DNA of 64,000 nucleotides from contig NZ_JYGE01000004.1 of NCBI RefSeq assembly GCF_003012055.1, positions 122,195 to 186,194 on the forward strand, in the 5' to 3' direction. Source of the stretch: Peptostreptococcus russellii. Its GTDB lineage: Bacteria; Bacillota; Clostridia; Peptostreptococcales; Peptostreptococcaceae. Both the position numbers and the translations under genes were made by a program. The notes beneath the pieces were generated by a model that saw only the letters and a list, made by a program, of their open reading frames with translations, was not told where the DNA came from and ran no database searches. Shown one piece after another: positions 56,066 to 63,815 of the stretch. Position 1 is the stretch's first letter; each line of letters begins with the position of its first letter.

Positions 56066-58381
56066 TTACTTATTATTTATAACTTTTATCAAGTGTTCAA
56101 AAAATAGGGAGTTTCTTTTATTGAATATATATTCTCCACTCGGGGAAACTTCTTTTTTAGCATTCATCAAAGTTACTCTTTTCTTTGCTCTTGTAATTCC
56201 AACATACATCAATCTTATATGTTCTGCAATTGTATCCTTTTTCAAGTTACGCTCATATTCATCTATATCCTTGACATCTCTTTTAGAAAAATAATCTATA
56301 TCCTTTTTTATACTAGCCTCTGGACATTCAAATCCTTTTCTTAGATACTTTCTATTCATTCTAAAATAATCGCTGTAACTAGATGGAAAATTATCTGAGT
56401 TAAGTCCAAACATTATAACTGCATCCCACTCCATTCCCTTTGACTTATGTAAGGTTGCTAATGTAATGCTTCCAGACTCAGCCTCATACTCTCCTACATC
56501 ATATATTGACTCTATAGCTGAGTTAAATACAGCTGAATACTTTAAATCAAGGGCAATAGATGCTCTATATAGACCCTCTGCTTCAAATCTCAGGAGATTC
56601 TCTAAATAAAATGCTATATAACTTCCAAGCATTTTTTCTTCTCTACTAGCTTGAAATAAATCTATTATATTTTCTATAAGTCTAGCTATATTTATCTGAG
56701 GAAATGAACATAAACTTTGAATTGAAGATCTGATAGCAGACATATTCGTTCTAATTTTGAATATATCTATCTCATTTAAATCTCTACTTATCAACTCTTC
56801 ACTAGATGTGGATTTATTTTTATAATCTCTATAATACTCATCATCAAATATCCATTTTTCACAGTCAACCCCCTTGAAATACTTCATTATATTGACTGCT
56901 TCACTATCTTCTAACTCTAGATCTTCATTTCTAACTATAAAACCCTCTATTATTAACTCCGCCAACTTTCTATCATCTTTTGGATCTATTAAAAAGTCTA
57001 TAGCCAGCCTAATATCATTGATTATCTTTTTTCTTTCATCTAAGTTGGAGCCTAGGACTTCATACTCAATTCCCTTTTCTTTTAGGGAATCCTCAATTCT
57101 TTTTACTCCACTATTATAAAAACATAATACAGCTATTGAGTAGCTAGGGAAATTTTCTTTTAAATCTTGTATTTCTCTAATTATCTTACTTGTCTCTTCT
57201 TCTATACTATTGCTGATTTGATAATTTAGCATATTCTTTTGAGACTTTGGATTTTCTTTATAACCCATAGACTTTTCTACTTCTTCTATATATAAATTTT
57301 CCAAAGAATTATAGTATACTTGATTTTCATCTTTATTAGTAAATTTCACCAATTCATTTGCAAGATTTATTATATCCTTTGAACTTCTTGAAGCCATATT
57401 CATATTATATTTATAATCTGCACTTTTATAGAAATCTATAAAATACTTTGGATCGGAGCCTGTAAATGTGCCAGTAATACTTTGATTGACATCCCCTACT
57501 CTAACAAGATTTTTTCTAGAGGACTTTTTATTATCCTTATTTCCAGCTATAATATCTATTATCTTTCCCTGAATCATATTTGAGTCCTGACACTCATCTT
57601 CAAATACATACTTATATTTCTTTTGATAGTGATTTTCCACAGACTCATCTCTTGATAAGATATTATAAGCAATTATTAAAAGATCATCATAGTCTATATA
57701 GGCATTAGCTCTCAGTTCTTCTTGATATAGAGAATAAATAGGAGATATAATATTCATAATCCCTCTCAAACTATTTTTTTGAGCCTTGTCTTTTGCTTCT
57801 TCAAACTCTTTTTTTCTTTCTTGCACCATTTCTTTTAAATTCTCATCCGTCAAATTTTCATATTTCAATAACTTTATGCTATTGGATACTATAGAAAAGA
57901 ATTCATTATTCCATTTTTTTACTATTTTTTCTACTTTTCTTTTTGATGGATCTATAAACTTGTCTATAGATTGATTAAGATCTTCTTCTTTGAATTTCTC
58001 TATAACATTTTTTAATAGCATTTCTTTTTTATAGTCATCAATTATTTCAAACTCTTCATTCATTAAAGCCAAGCTAGTATTTTCTTTTATTATCTTCATA
58101 GCAAGAGAATGTATTGTCATAACTTCAAATTTCGTTTTTGATAATCCTCTTTTCTCAAGTATTGCTCTTATTCTTGATTTAAAGTTATTTACTGCACTAT
58201 TCATATAGGTCAGAATTAATATTTTCCCATCTTCATTATTTACCGTCATTTCTTCTAATAAATCTGCTACAAGGTTTGTAATTATAAAAGTTTTTCCAGC
58301 ACCTGGAACAGCCTGTATTCCCATAGTGCCTGATTTATATTTCATTATTTCTTTTTGATCTTTTCTATATACGATTTCCAT
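56066..58381 (-). CDS. UvrD/Rep-family ATP-dependent DNA helicase (UvrD-like)
   Basis: A 771-residue superfamily 1A helicase with all motifs: Walker A AVPGAGKT (residues 24-31), motif Ia, DExx box FEDECQDSNMIQ, motif III RVGDVNQSITGTFTG, motif V LATLHKSKGMEWDAVIMFG, motif VI RLMYVGITRAKKRVTLM. There is no nuclease domain. It is unlike UvrD or PcrA in its neighbourhood, lying between a degenerate AddB-like gene and a stand-alone PD-(D/E)XK nuclease, which suggests it is the motor of a three-part end-processing complex. AAGGAGAT precedes the ATG. Confidence 0.85.
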   Translation of the reverse strand: MEIVYRKDQKEIMKYKSGTMGIQAVPGAGKTFIITNLVADLLEEMTVNNEDGKILILTYMNSAVNNFKSRIRAILEKRGLSKTKFEVMTIHSLAMKIIKENTSLALMNEEFEIIDDYKKEMLLKNVIEKFKEEDLNQSIDKFIDPSKRKVEKIVKKWNNEFFSIVSNSIKLLKYENLTDENLKEMVQERKKEFEEAKDKAQKNSLRGIMNIISPIYSLYQEELRANAYIDYDDLLIIAYNILSRDESVENHYQKKYKYVFEDECQDSNMIQGKIIDIIAGNKDNKKSSRKNLVRVGDVNQSITGTFTGSDPKYFIDFYKSADYKYNMNMASRSSKDIINLANELVKFTNKDENQVYYNSLENLYIEEVEKSMGYKENPKSQKNMLNYQISNSIEEETSKIIREIQDLKENFPSYSIAVLCFYNSGVKRIEDSLKEKGIEYEVLGSNLDERKKIINDIRLAIDFLIDPKDDRKLAELIIEGFIVRNEDLELEDSEAVNIMKYFKGVDCEKWIFDDEYYRDYKNKSTSSEELISRDLNEIDIFKIRTNMSAIRSSIQSLCSFPQINIARLIENIIDLFQASREEKMLGSYIAFYLENLLRFEAEGLYRASIALDLKYSAVFNSAIESIYDVGEYEAESGSITLATLHKSKGMEWDAVIMFGLNSDNFPSSYSDYFRMNRKYLRKGFECPEASIKKDIDYFSKRDVKDIDEYERNLKKDTIAEHIRLMYVGITRAKKRVTLMNAKKEVSPSGEYIFNKRNSLFFEHLIKVINNK

Positions 58382-58491
58382 ACTATCTCCTTGTCATCAA
58401 AACACTTATAGATTCTTAAAATCTCATTACTATTTTACTGTTAAGATTCTTATAAATTACTATCCATATTAATAGCATTTATTCTATTTTT

Positions 58492-58690
58492 TAGCTTTTA
58501 TATATTTTCTATTTATTATAGCTTTATATCTATTGTAGCTTTTTTATTTATTATAGCTTTCTATATATTATAGATTTATATATAATATAGCTTTTTATTT
58601 ATTATAGATTTATATATATTATAGCTTTATATTTATTATGGCTTTTTTATCTATTATAAATTTATATCTATTGTAACTTTCTATTTGTTT
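58492..58690. repeat. 17-bp degenerate tandem repeat array between the two helicase-type genes
   Basis: Ten or eleven head-to-tail units of 17-18 bases, consensus TAGCTTTTATATATTA on the plus strand, with unit starts at 58519, 58536, 58554, 58571, 58588, 58605, 58622, 58639, 58657 and 58674. The first unit (58492-58518) has an insertion and the last overlaps the stop codon of the upstream gene. Copies differ at several positions, so the array is old, or evolves under loose constraint. It fills nearly all of the 299-base spacer. Confidence 0.85.
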
Positions 58691-60624
58691 TTTTGAATCT
58701 TATTATTTAATATACTTGAGAATCTATTTTCTTGATCATAGCCTGCAATATTTTTATAGGAACTTAAAATATACAACTTTCTATTTTTATCAGAGTTATT
58801 TTTCATTAATCTATAAATACTATCTATTATCTTTTTCTCTTGATAATCTCTGTAAAATTCACCTATATTATCAGCATCAATATTTGATAGTATAGAGTCA
58901 TCCATATATGCCAAATCAGTGTCTATTTCGCTTTCAACTCTAGCATCAAACATTGGAGACTGAGCATCTAGAATAATTTCTATATCACTATCCAATGAAA
59001 AATCTAGATACTCTCTATAGCTTACTAACAAAACATTCCCTAGTTCTTTATTTTCTATTTTCCTTCTTGTACTAGTATAGTTTGATAGATAATCCTTTAT
59101 AAATTTAATCATATTATCATCTCCTAAGTGGAAATTTAGATCTGAAGTTTTCTCGCTAAACACAGATAATTCCTCAATCAAGCGAGCTATTTGACTTATC
59201 TGTTTCATACTTTCTTCCTCCAAATCTCCATACACTTGATAAAAACTTTTAATAAATCCAGTATAGTTTTTGTCAAGTAATTTAGGAAGAAGTCCTTCTA
59301 TATCACTTATTTCTTTGATATAGAGATTTAAATTTTTCCTTATAGAGATATAATTAATCTCACTTTCTTTTAAATTATATATTTTTTTAGATTCTATATA
59401 GTCTAAATCATATTTAACTAGGGATTCTTTTTCATCAATAGTTATAATATTATTTTTACTTTCCTCAAATATTTGATTATTTATTTCCTCTAATTCAGAT
59501 ATATAGTCTTTTGAATCATTTTCTAGATCAATATTTTCATACATATCTTCATCTGAATCTTCATATAGATCCTCTCTTAAAAAGAATCTGTCTCTGTCTT
59601 TATAAATAGTATCTAGAATCAACTTCACAAATTCAACTTTTTCATCTTCATTAAATATATATTGAGAATCTGTCTTAATAGCTAATGCAAATAAAGCTGC
59701 TATTGCCGTTTTACTATTTCTAACACTATAATTTTTAGATAAAAATCTAATGTCCTTATCTACTTTGGATGATATCTCTTTTATTTTACTTTCAATTGTA
59801 GTGTTTAGCTTAGGAAAAATTATACATATATCCAAGTCTCTATACTTCTCATCACTTATAATATTTTCTAGACAAAAAAGCATATCAAAATAATTTTCAA
59901 ATTCCTCTTCAAAAATCTCTGTATTTTTATTTTCTTTATATATTAAATCTTCTTCTATAATTTTATTTATATTAGTGTCATTGAATATTTTATAGACTTC
60001 TTCAATGGAGGATATTTCCTTTAAATTATCTCCAAACTCAACTTTATCATCTGAATTATATATATATAATTTTTTATTTTTCATATTATTATTGTAAATT
60101 TTATGAGGAGCTATTTTTTCCAAATATTTTTCTATCAGCATAGACATATCATATAGATTTGATTTTTTAAGAATTTTCCTATAACTTTTAATCACAGTAT
60201 CCATATCCAAAGAAATTTTCTCAGAATAGCTCGCTCTTTTAAACTTATATATCCTCTTTGCTATTGCATCTACAGGAATTTTATTTTGAGCTGATTTTAG
60301 CATAATAGAGTAGATCTGTATTGCCAGAAAAAAACTATTTGAATTTACAGCTTGAAAACAGCCATCAAAATCTTTCTTATCTCTTATAATTTTCTCTAAT
60401 ATACATATAGCAGCATTTTTTGATATAATATTTGGCTGAATCTCATCTTCCACTAAACTCCAGTATAGAGTACTTTCATCTAAAATAAATTTCTCTATAG
60501 TCGTAAAGTTTAACTTGGCAAAATAGTCCCCCTTAAAATTACTTCTATAACTTTCTTTTGCAATCTCTGCTTCCATAGAGTTTCTGCAAAACACATAATT
60601 TTGACTCCCAAAAGAAAAAAACAT
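58681..60624 (-). CDS. Degenerate AddB/RecC-like helicase homologue (no P-loop)
   Basis: I do not recognise a named family for this 647-residue protein, but its layout is that of an inactivated SF1 helicase. No Walker A or DExx box is present. DLDICIIFPKLNTTIESKIK near 270 resembles the start of domain 2A, and GNVLLVSYREYLDFSLDSDI followed by EIILDAQSPMF (about 535-565) aligns in position with the AddB motif TTVDRMKNPDMKILYLIG. Residues 360-390 are very acidic (DLYEDSDEDMYENIDLEND). No Fe-S cysteine set or nuclease motif is seen. It is the first gene of the operon, with GGAGAT before the ATG. A scaffold role like AddB or RecC is an inference. Confidence 0.55.
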   Translation of the reverse strand: MFFSFGSQNYVFCRNSMEAEIAKESYRSNFKGDYFAKLNFTTIEKFILDESTLYWSLVEDEIQPNIISKNAAICILEKIIRDKKDFDGCFQAVNSNSFFLAIQIYSIMLKSAQNKIPVDAIAKRIYKFKRASYSEKISLDMDTVIKSYRKILKKSNLYDMSMLIEKYLEKIAPHKIYNNNMKNKKLYIYNSDDKVEFGDNLKEISSIEEVYKIFNDTNINKIIEEDLIYKENKNTEIFEEEFENYFDMLFCLENIISDEKYRDLDICIIFPKLNTTIESKIKEISSKVDKDIRFLSKNYSVRNSKTAIAALFALAIKTDSQYIFNEDEKVEFVKLILDTIYKDRDRFFLREDLYEDSDEDMYENIDLENDSKDYISELEEINNQIFEESKNNIITIDEKESLVKYDLDYIESKKIYNLKESEINYISIRKNLNLYIKEISDIEGLLPKLLDKNYTGFIKSFYQVYGDLEEESMKQISQIARLIEELSVFSEKTSDLNFHLGDDNMIKFIKDYLSNYTSTRRKIENKELGNVLLVSYREYLDFSLDSDIEIILDAQSPMFDARVESEIDTDLAYMDDSILSNIDADNIGEFYRDYQEKKIIDSIYRLMKNNSDKNRKLYILSSYKNIAGYDQENRFSSILNNKIQKNK

Positions 60625-60659
60625 AGCTTATCTCCAATCCCTAGTACTTGACTAGCTAG

Positions 60660-60825
60660 AAATTTAAATTGTCTAGCCTTACTTTTAAACTAGTCTTATA
60701 TTTATATTACTTATTTTATTCTATTATCTATCTCTGCTTACATTATCTATCTTTATTTTTGTTATTTATCTTTAACTTTTTTAATTATAATTATATTTAT
60801 CTCTTAAAAAAGTATATCTCTATCT
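60660..60825 (-). repeat. Purine-rich 5' leader with GATA-type degenerate repeats
   Basis: On the minus strand the stretch between the candidate promoter and the first repair gene is a purine-rich, drifting array with units such as AGATAGATAA, GATAAATAA and AATAAAATAAG. It would form a leader of about 200 bases. I see no riboswitch-like fold. Confidence 0.5.
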
Positions 60826-60828
60826 ATT

Positions 60829-60857
60829 ATATTAAGATATTTATTAATTAAAATCAA
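60829..60857 (-). promoter_or_regulatory. Candidate promoter of the repair operon
   Basis: On the minus strand TTGATT (60852-60857), 17 bases, TAATAT (60829-60834). A perfect TATAAT (60826-60831) overlaps but at 20-base spacing from that -35. A LexA-like box lies 7 bases upstream. Confidence 0.45.
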
Positions 60858-60864
60858 GTTAATA

Positions 60865-60876
60865 AAACATATGTTC
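60865..60876 (-). promoter_or_regulatory. LexA-like box (SOS operator) upstream of the repair operon
   Basis: On the minus strand GAACATATGTTT matches the Gram-positive LexA operator pattern GAACNNNNGTTY. It lies about 240 bases upstream of the first gene and immediately upstream of the best candidate promoter, a position where LexA would hinder RNA polymerase. Confidence 0.5.
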
Positions 60877-60937
60877 TGTATTATTTTAATATCTATTTAA
60901 TCTAAACAACTCGATTGACACGTCTTTACTAGAATAT

Positions 60938-60966
60938 AAAAAAGACAGATATTAATCTGCCTTTTT
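60938..60966 (-). terminator. Terminator after the PadR operon
   Basis: Stem 60939-60950 with 60955-60966 (one G-U pair on the minus-strand RNA), 4-base loop, followed by a U run; 19 bases after the stop at 60985. It separates the PadR operon from the repair operon. Confidence 0.88.
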
Positions 60967-60984
60967 ATTTATCACTACATACTT

Positions 60985-61926
60985 TTAATCTTCTGAAATC
61001 CTAGCTTCTCTAGCATTTATCACAAGCTCTGGATTTGATACAGGATTAGTTTTTAACTTACTATCATTATTTAATTTTTTAATATTATCCTCTAACACAC
61101 CGCTATACTGTTTTACACTGTTTGGAGCTGGTATATTTTTAGCTCTTACCTTCTCTATAAGATAATATCTAAAGTCTATTCCATCTTTTGTATTTATATT
61201 TCGATAATCCATTACTAATTTTTTGATAGGATTATTATATTCTATAGATGTTACAAACCTTATATCTGATGCCTTTATATGATCTTTTATCATATTATCT
61301 TCTATATTATATTTATTAATATAACTCATTCCAGATGTTAAGCTTCCATCTTTTTGCTCAAGATTTACTCCTTCAGGAAGCTCTATATCAAGCGAATATA
61401 CACTATTGTCTAGCTTATATACACTCTCATCAAATGGACTGTTCGGATTTATACCATTCCCTCTTTCAAATCTAGCACCGCTTAGAGCTAACTCATCTAG
61501 AGAATCTTTTACTATATCTTTACTAGTTATTAAAGATATAAATTCGAATGGATTCATAGAGTCTATATCTGCTTGAGTTTTGACAACTCCATTTATATTT
61601 TCTTTTGTTGACTCTACCTTTAAGACTCCTTCTGATATACTTGCATCATATGCCTTAACCCCTTTTATTCCTCTTCCATTTACTCTCACCTTATTATCAG
61701 GAGATTTCTTTATATTTACTACTCCAAAGTTCGGAAAATCTCCCAACTGGACAGTGTTTACTTTGTTCGTAGACTCCAAGACCTGACTAACTTCTACCAA
61801 CTCTTCCCTACGTTCTACTACATATTTATCTAATTTTGGTATCGTATTAAAAGCTGTGTACAAACTTCCTGCAGCACCAACCACAAAAAGTGATACAGCT
61901 GTTATTAGTATTTTTTTATTCATCAT
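60985..61926 (-). CDS. Membrane-anchored protein of unknown function, PadR-operon partner
   Basis: A 313-residue protein with an N-terminal membrane anchor (about 5-24) and a predicted extracytoplasmic part rich in short beta strands. I recognise no catalytic motif. PadR and DUF1700 genes often sit beside a DUF4097-type beta-helical protein, and the segment VRVNGRGIKGVKAYDASISE followed by GVLKVES (a repeated strand pattern) is compatible with that, but the match is weak. It is third in the operon, with GAGGTG before two adjacent ATGs. A role in envelope stress sensing is only a guess from context. Confidence 0.6.
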   Translation of the reverse strand: MMNKKILITAVSLFVVGAAGSLYTAFNTIPKLDKYVVERREELVEVSQVLESTNKVNTVQLGDFPNFGVVNIKKSPDNKVRVNGRGIKGVKAYDASISEGVLKVESTKENINGVVKTQADIDSMNPFEFISLITSKDIVKDSLDELALSGARFERGNGINPNSPFDESVYKLDNSVYSLDIELPEGVNLEQKDGSLTSGMSYINKYNIEDNMIKDHIKASDIRFVTSIEYNNPIKKLVMDYRNINTKDGIDFRYYLIEKVRAKNIPAPNSVKQYSGVLEDNIKKLNNDSKLKTNPVSNPELVINAREARISED

Positions 61927-62336
61927 AACACCTCACTATTATTTACAGCTAACATTTGCTTTTTATATTTATCTTTTAATTACAGTATTTTTATTTTTGA
62001 TTTGCCTATCTTTTTATTACTACTTCTTTGATTTCACTTTTTAGTGATTCTATATCAATTTATATTCTCTTTATGCTTTTATATTCTCTTTATGCTTTTA
62101 TATTTTACTGATCTCTCACTAGTCTTTATTTGTTACTTATTAGCTACTACTTATTTCTATCATACTTTTACTTTTTTAATAACTTTTATATAGCTCTTTA
62201 ATAATTATTTTTATTTCTTTTTCTACTTATTATTTATTTCTTTTACTACTTAATCACTGATTTTCTATATTATTTATTACTTACTGATTTTTTATATCAT
62301 ACTTTTATTTTTTCAGTGATTTTTATATAGTTACTT
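61927..62336. repeat. Repeat-rich spacer in the PadR operon (19-bp perfect duplication at 62067-62104)
   Basis: Two exact 19-base copies (62067-62085, 62086-62104; CTCTTTATGCTTTTATATT) sit in a 410-base T-rich (plus strand) spacer with further drifting units such as TATTTATTACTTACTGATTT. No frame with a binding site, hairpin terminator or promoter stands out. The content resembles the spacers of the neighbouring repair operon. Confidence 0.7.
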
Positions 62337-62945
62337 TTATTCATCTGTTTTGCTTTTAGAATTAAATACTCTTTTGTTTAGTTTTAATCCTAGCTTTACT
62401 AATAACTTTAACAACAAACCCTCAAGTATTAATGATCCTATTATAAGCATTATAGGGAATATTAATAACATTTTACTCTGATTTATCACTCCAAATGTAG
62501 TAGCAAAGTATGGTAGAGCCGTAAATGTCATCAAGGTTATTAATATTGTAGGTATTCCTATAAAAAATACTGTTGGAAAATACATAATATCAAATAATAC
62601 TGTCAACATTTTACTTGCTGTTTTTTTCATATTTTTATTTACTTCTAATTTTGGTATTTTTATTTTCTTAGGATCTAAAATTCTTTCTTTCTCTTCAAAG
62701 AATGTACTAAAATCTTCTCTTGTATACTTTCCATCTTCTATATCACTTTTCACCATCTCATCCACTATTGCTTTTGGACTACCCAGTGATTCTACTATTT
62801 CTTCTTCGTTCTTACCTTCATTAATTCCATCTCTAAAATATTCTTCATAGTCTCTTAATATATCCTCTATTTCAACAGGATTTAAATTAAGGTATGCTTT
62901 TTCTAAATATACTCTTATTTCCTTTAAAAATTGACTTTTTTCCAT
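62337..62945 (-). CDS. DUF1700 (HAAS domain) membrane protein
   Basis: About 202 residues. Residues 1-65 form the HAAS/DUF1700 helical domain (MEKSQFLKEIRVYLEKAY, VEIEDILRDYEEYFRDGI, GSPKAIVDEM), followed by a linker and two or three membrane spans (about 105-165) and a basic tail. These proteins are encoded with PadR regulators and are thought to link the regulator's targets to the membrane; the mechanism is not known. The longest frame begins at a GTG inside the binding site GAGGTG; the ATG at 62945 is better placed. Confidence 0.85.
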   Translation of the reverse strand: MEKSQFLKEIRVYLEKAYLNLNPVEIEDILRDYEEYFRDGINEGKNEEEIVESLGSPKAIVDEMVKSDIEDGKYTREDFSTFFEEKERILDPKKIKIPKLEVNKNMKKTASKMLTVLFDIMYFPTVFFIGIPTILITLMTFTALPYFATTFGVINQSKMLLIFPIMLIIGSLILEGLLLKLLVKLGLKLNKRVFNSKSKTDE

Positions 62946-62991
62946 TTTTTTCACCTCACACTCTTTTTTAAATAAACTTTATCCATTTATA

Positions 62992-63354
62992 CTATTCGCT
63001 ACTATCATCATCATTATCTTCTTTATCCAATCTGTTGCCATAGATATTACCTCCTATTATTGAATCAATTACTTTGCTGAAATCATACCACTCTTTTCTC
63101 TGATTAAGGAAATACTCTACTCCTCTATCCGTTATCTCATAATACTTTCTGGCTGGACCTTCGCTTGAAGCCTCCATATATGTATCAAAATATCCATCTT
63201 TAGTTAATCTTCTTAGAATTGGATATATCGTCCCTTCATTAACTTCTATGCTATTAGATATGTTTTGGACTATTTCATATCCATACATGTTCTTTTTACC
63301 TATCATAGCAAGTACACAAAGCTCTAGGGCTCCCTTTTTAAACTGCGTATTCAT
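62992..63354 (-). CDS. PadR-family transcriptional regulator
   Basis: A 120-residue PadR regulator with the N-terminal winged helix (KGALELCVLAMIGKKNMYGY, then EIVQNISNS and the TIYPILRRLTKDGYFDTY wing segment) and a short C-terminal dimerisation helix plus acidic tail, as in subfamily 2. It is first in an operon with DUF1700 and a membrane-anchored protein, and probably autoregulates. GGTGAACAT lies before the ATG. The upstream region carries a duplicated 42-base promoter segment. Confidence 0.9.
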   Translation of the reverse strand: MNTQFKKGALELCVLAMIGKKNMYGYEIVQNISNSIEVNEGTIYPILRRLTKDGYFDTYMEASSEGPARKYYEITDRGVEYFLNQRKEWYDFSKVIDSIIGGNIYGNRLDKEDNDDDSSE

Positions 63355-63476
63355 ATGTTCACCTACCTTTTACCTATTATGTTTATACCTTCTTAAGCTA
63401 GATATATACATTTATATGATTTCCAACTTACTTTTTAATTTTATATTTTTTTATTTAAATCCCTATACTAAGCACT

Positions 63477-63551
63477 GCACACTATTGTACATTACCTAAT
63501 ACTATGTTACTAAGTATAGCACACTATTGTACACTACACAATACTATGTTA
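63477..63551 (-). promoter_or_regulatory. Duplicated 42-bp promoter segment upstream of padR
   Basis: Two 33-base copies with four differences (63477-63509, 63519-63551), period 42. In the upstream copy the minus strand reads TTGTGT (63536-63541), 17 bases, TATACT (63513-63518), a good sigma-A promoter. In the other copy the same positions are TTAGGT and AGTGCT and have decayed. The shared core GTACAATAGTGTGC sits in the promoter spacer and could be a PadR operator present twice. Confidence 0.6.
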
Positions 63552-63595
63552 TAAATAATATCATATTTTTTTATTAATAATTATTATATTTCAAT

Positions 63596-63629
63596 AAAAA
63601 AAGCCCTAGCATAAATGCTAGAGCTTTTT
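63596..63629 (-). terminator. Terminator after 5S rRNA
   Basis: Fourteen-base stem (63598-63611 with 63616-63629, one G-U pair), 4-base loop, U run; ends the rRNA operon. Confidence 0.93.
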
Positions 63630-63631
63630 AC

Positions 63632-63745
63632 GTGGCTACTTCCTACTCTCCCAGGCAGTTTCCCACCAAGTACCTTTGGCGCTGGAGAGCTTAACTTCTG
63701 TGTTCGGTATGGGAACAGGTGTATCCTCTCTGCTATAATAACCAC
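63632..63745 (-). rRNA. rrf: 5S ribosomal RNA
   Basis: Recognised by conserved 5S elements on the minus strand: loop B/C region CACCTGTTCCCATACCGAAC, ACAGAAGTTAAGCTC, and the 3' part GGGAGAGTAGG. Helix I pairs GUGGUUA with UAGCCAC. Ends may be off by a few bases. It follows 23S rRNA by about 70 bases. Confidence 0.96.
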
Positions 63746-63815
63746 ATATTTGGTTGAAGTTTGTACCTTCAAAACTGAGTATATTTAGTAAACTTTGACG
63801 TCCATCGTATTTATT

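Noticed and set aside
58681..60624. A defence system (for example a Gabija-, Zorya- or Wadjet-like helicase-nuclease locus)
   Set aside because: The genes sit in a housekeeping repair operon with addBA and sbcDC, with no mobile-element signs or typical defence-island neighbours; a repair role fits better, although a defence side role cannot be excluded.
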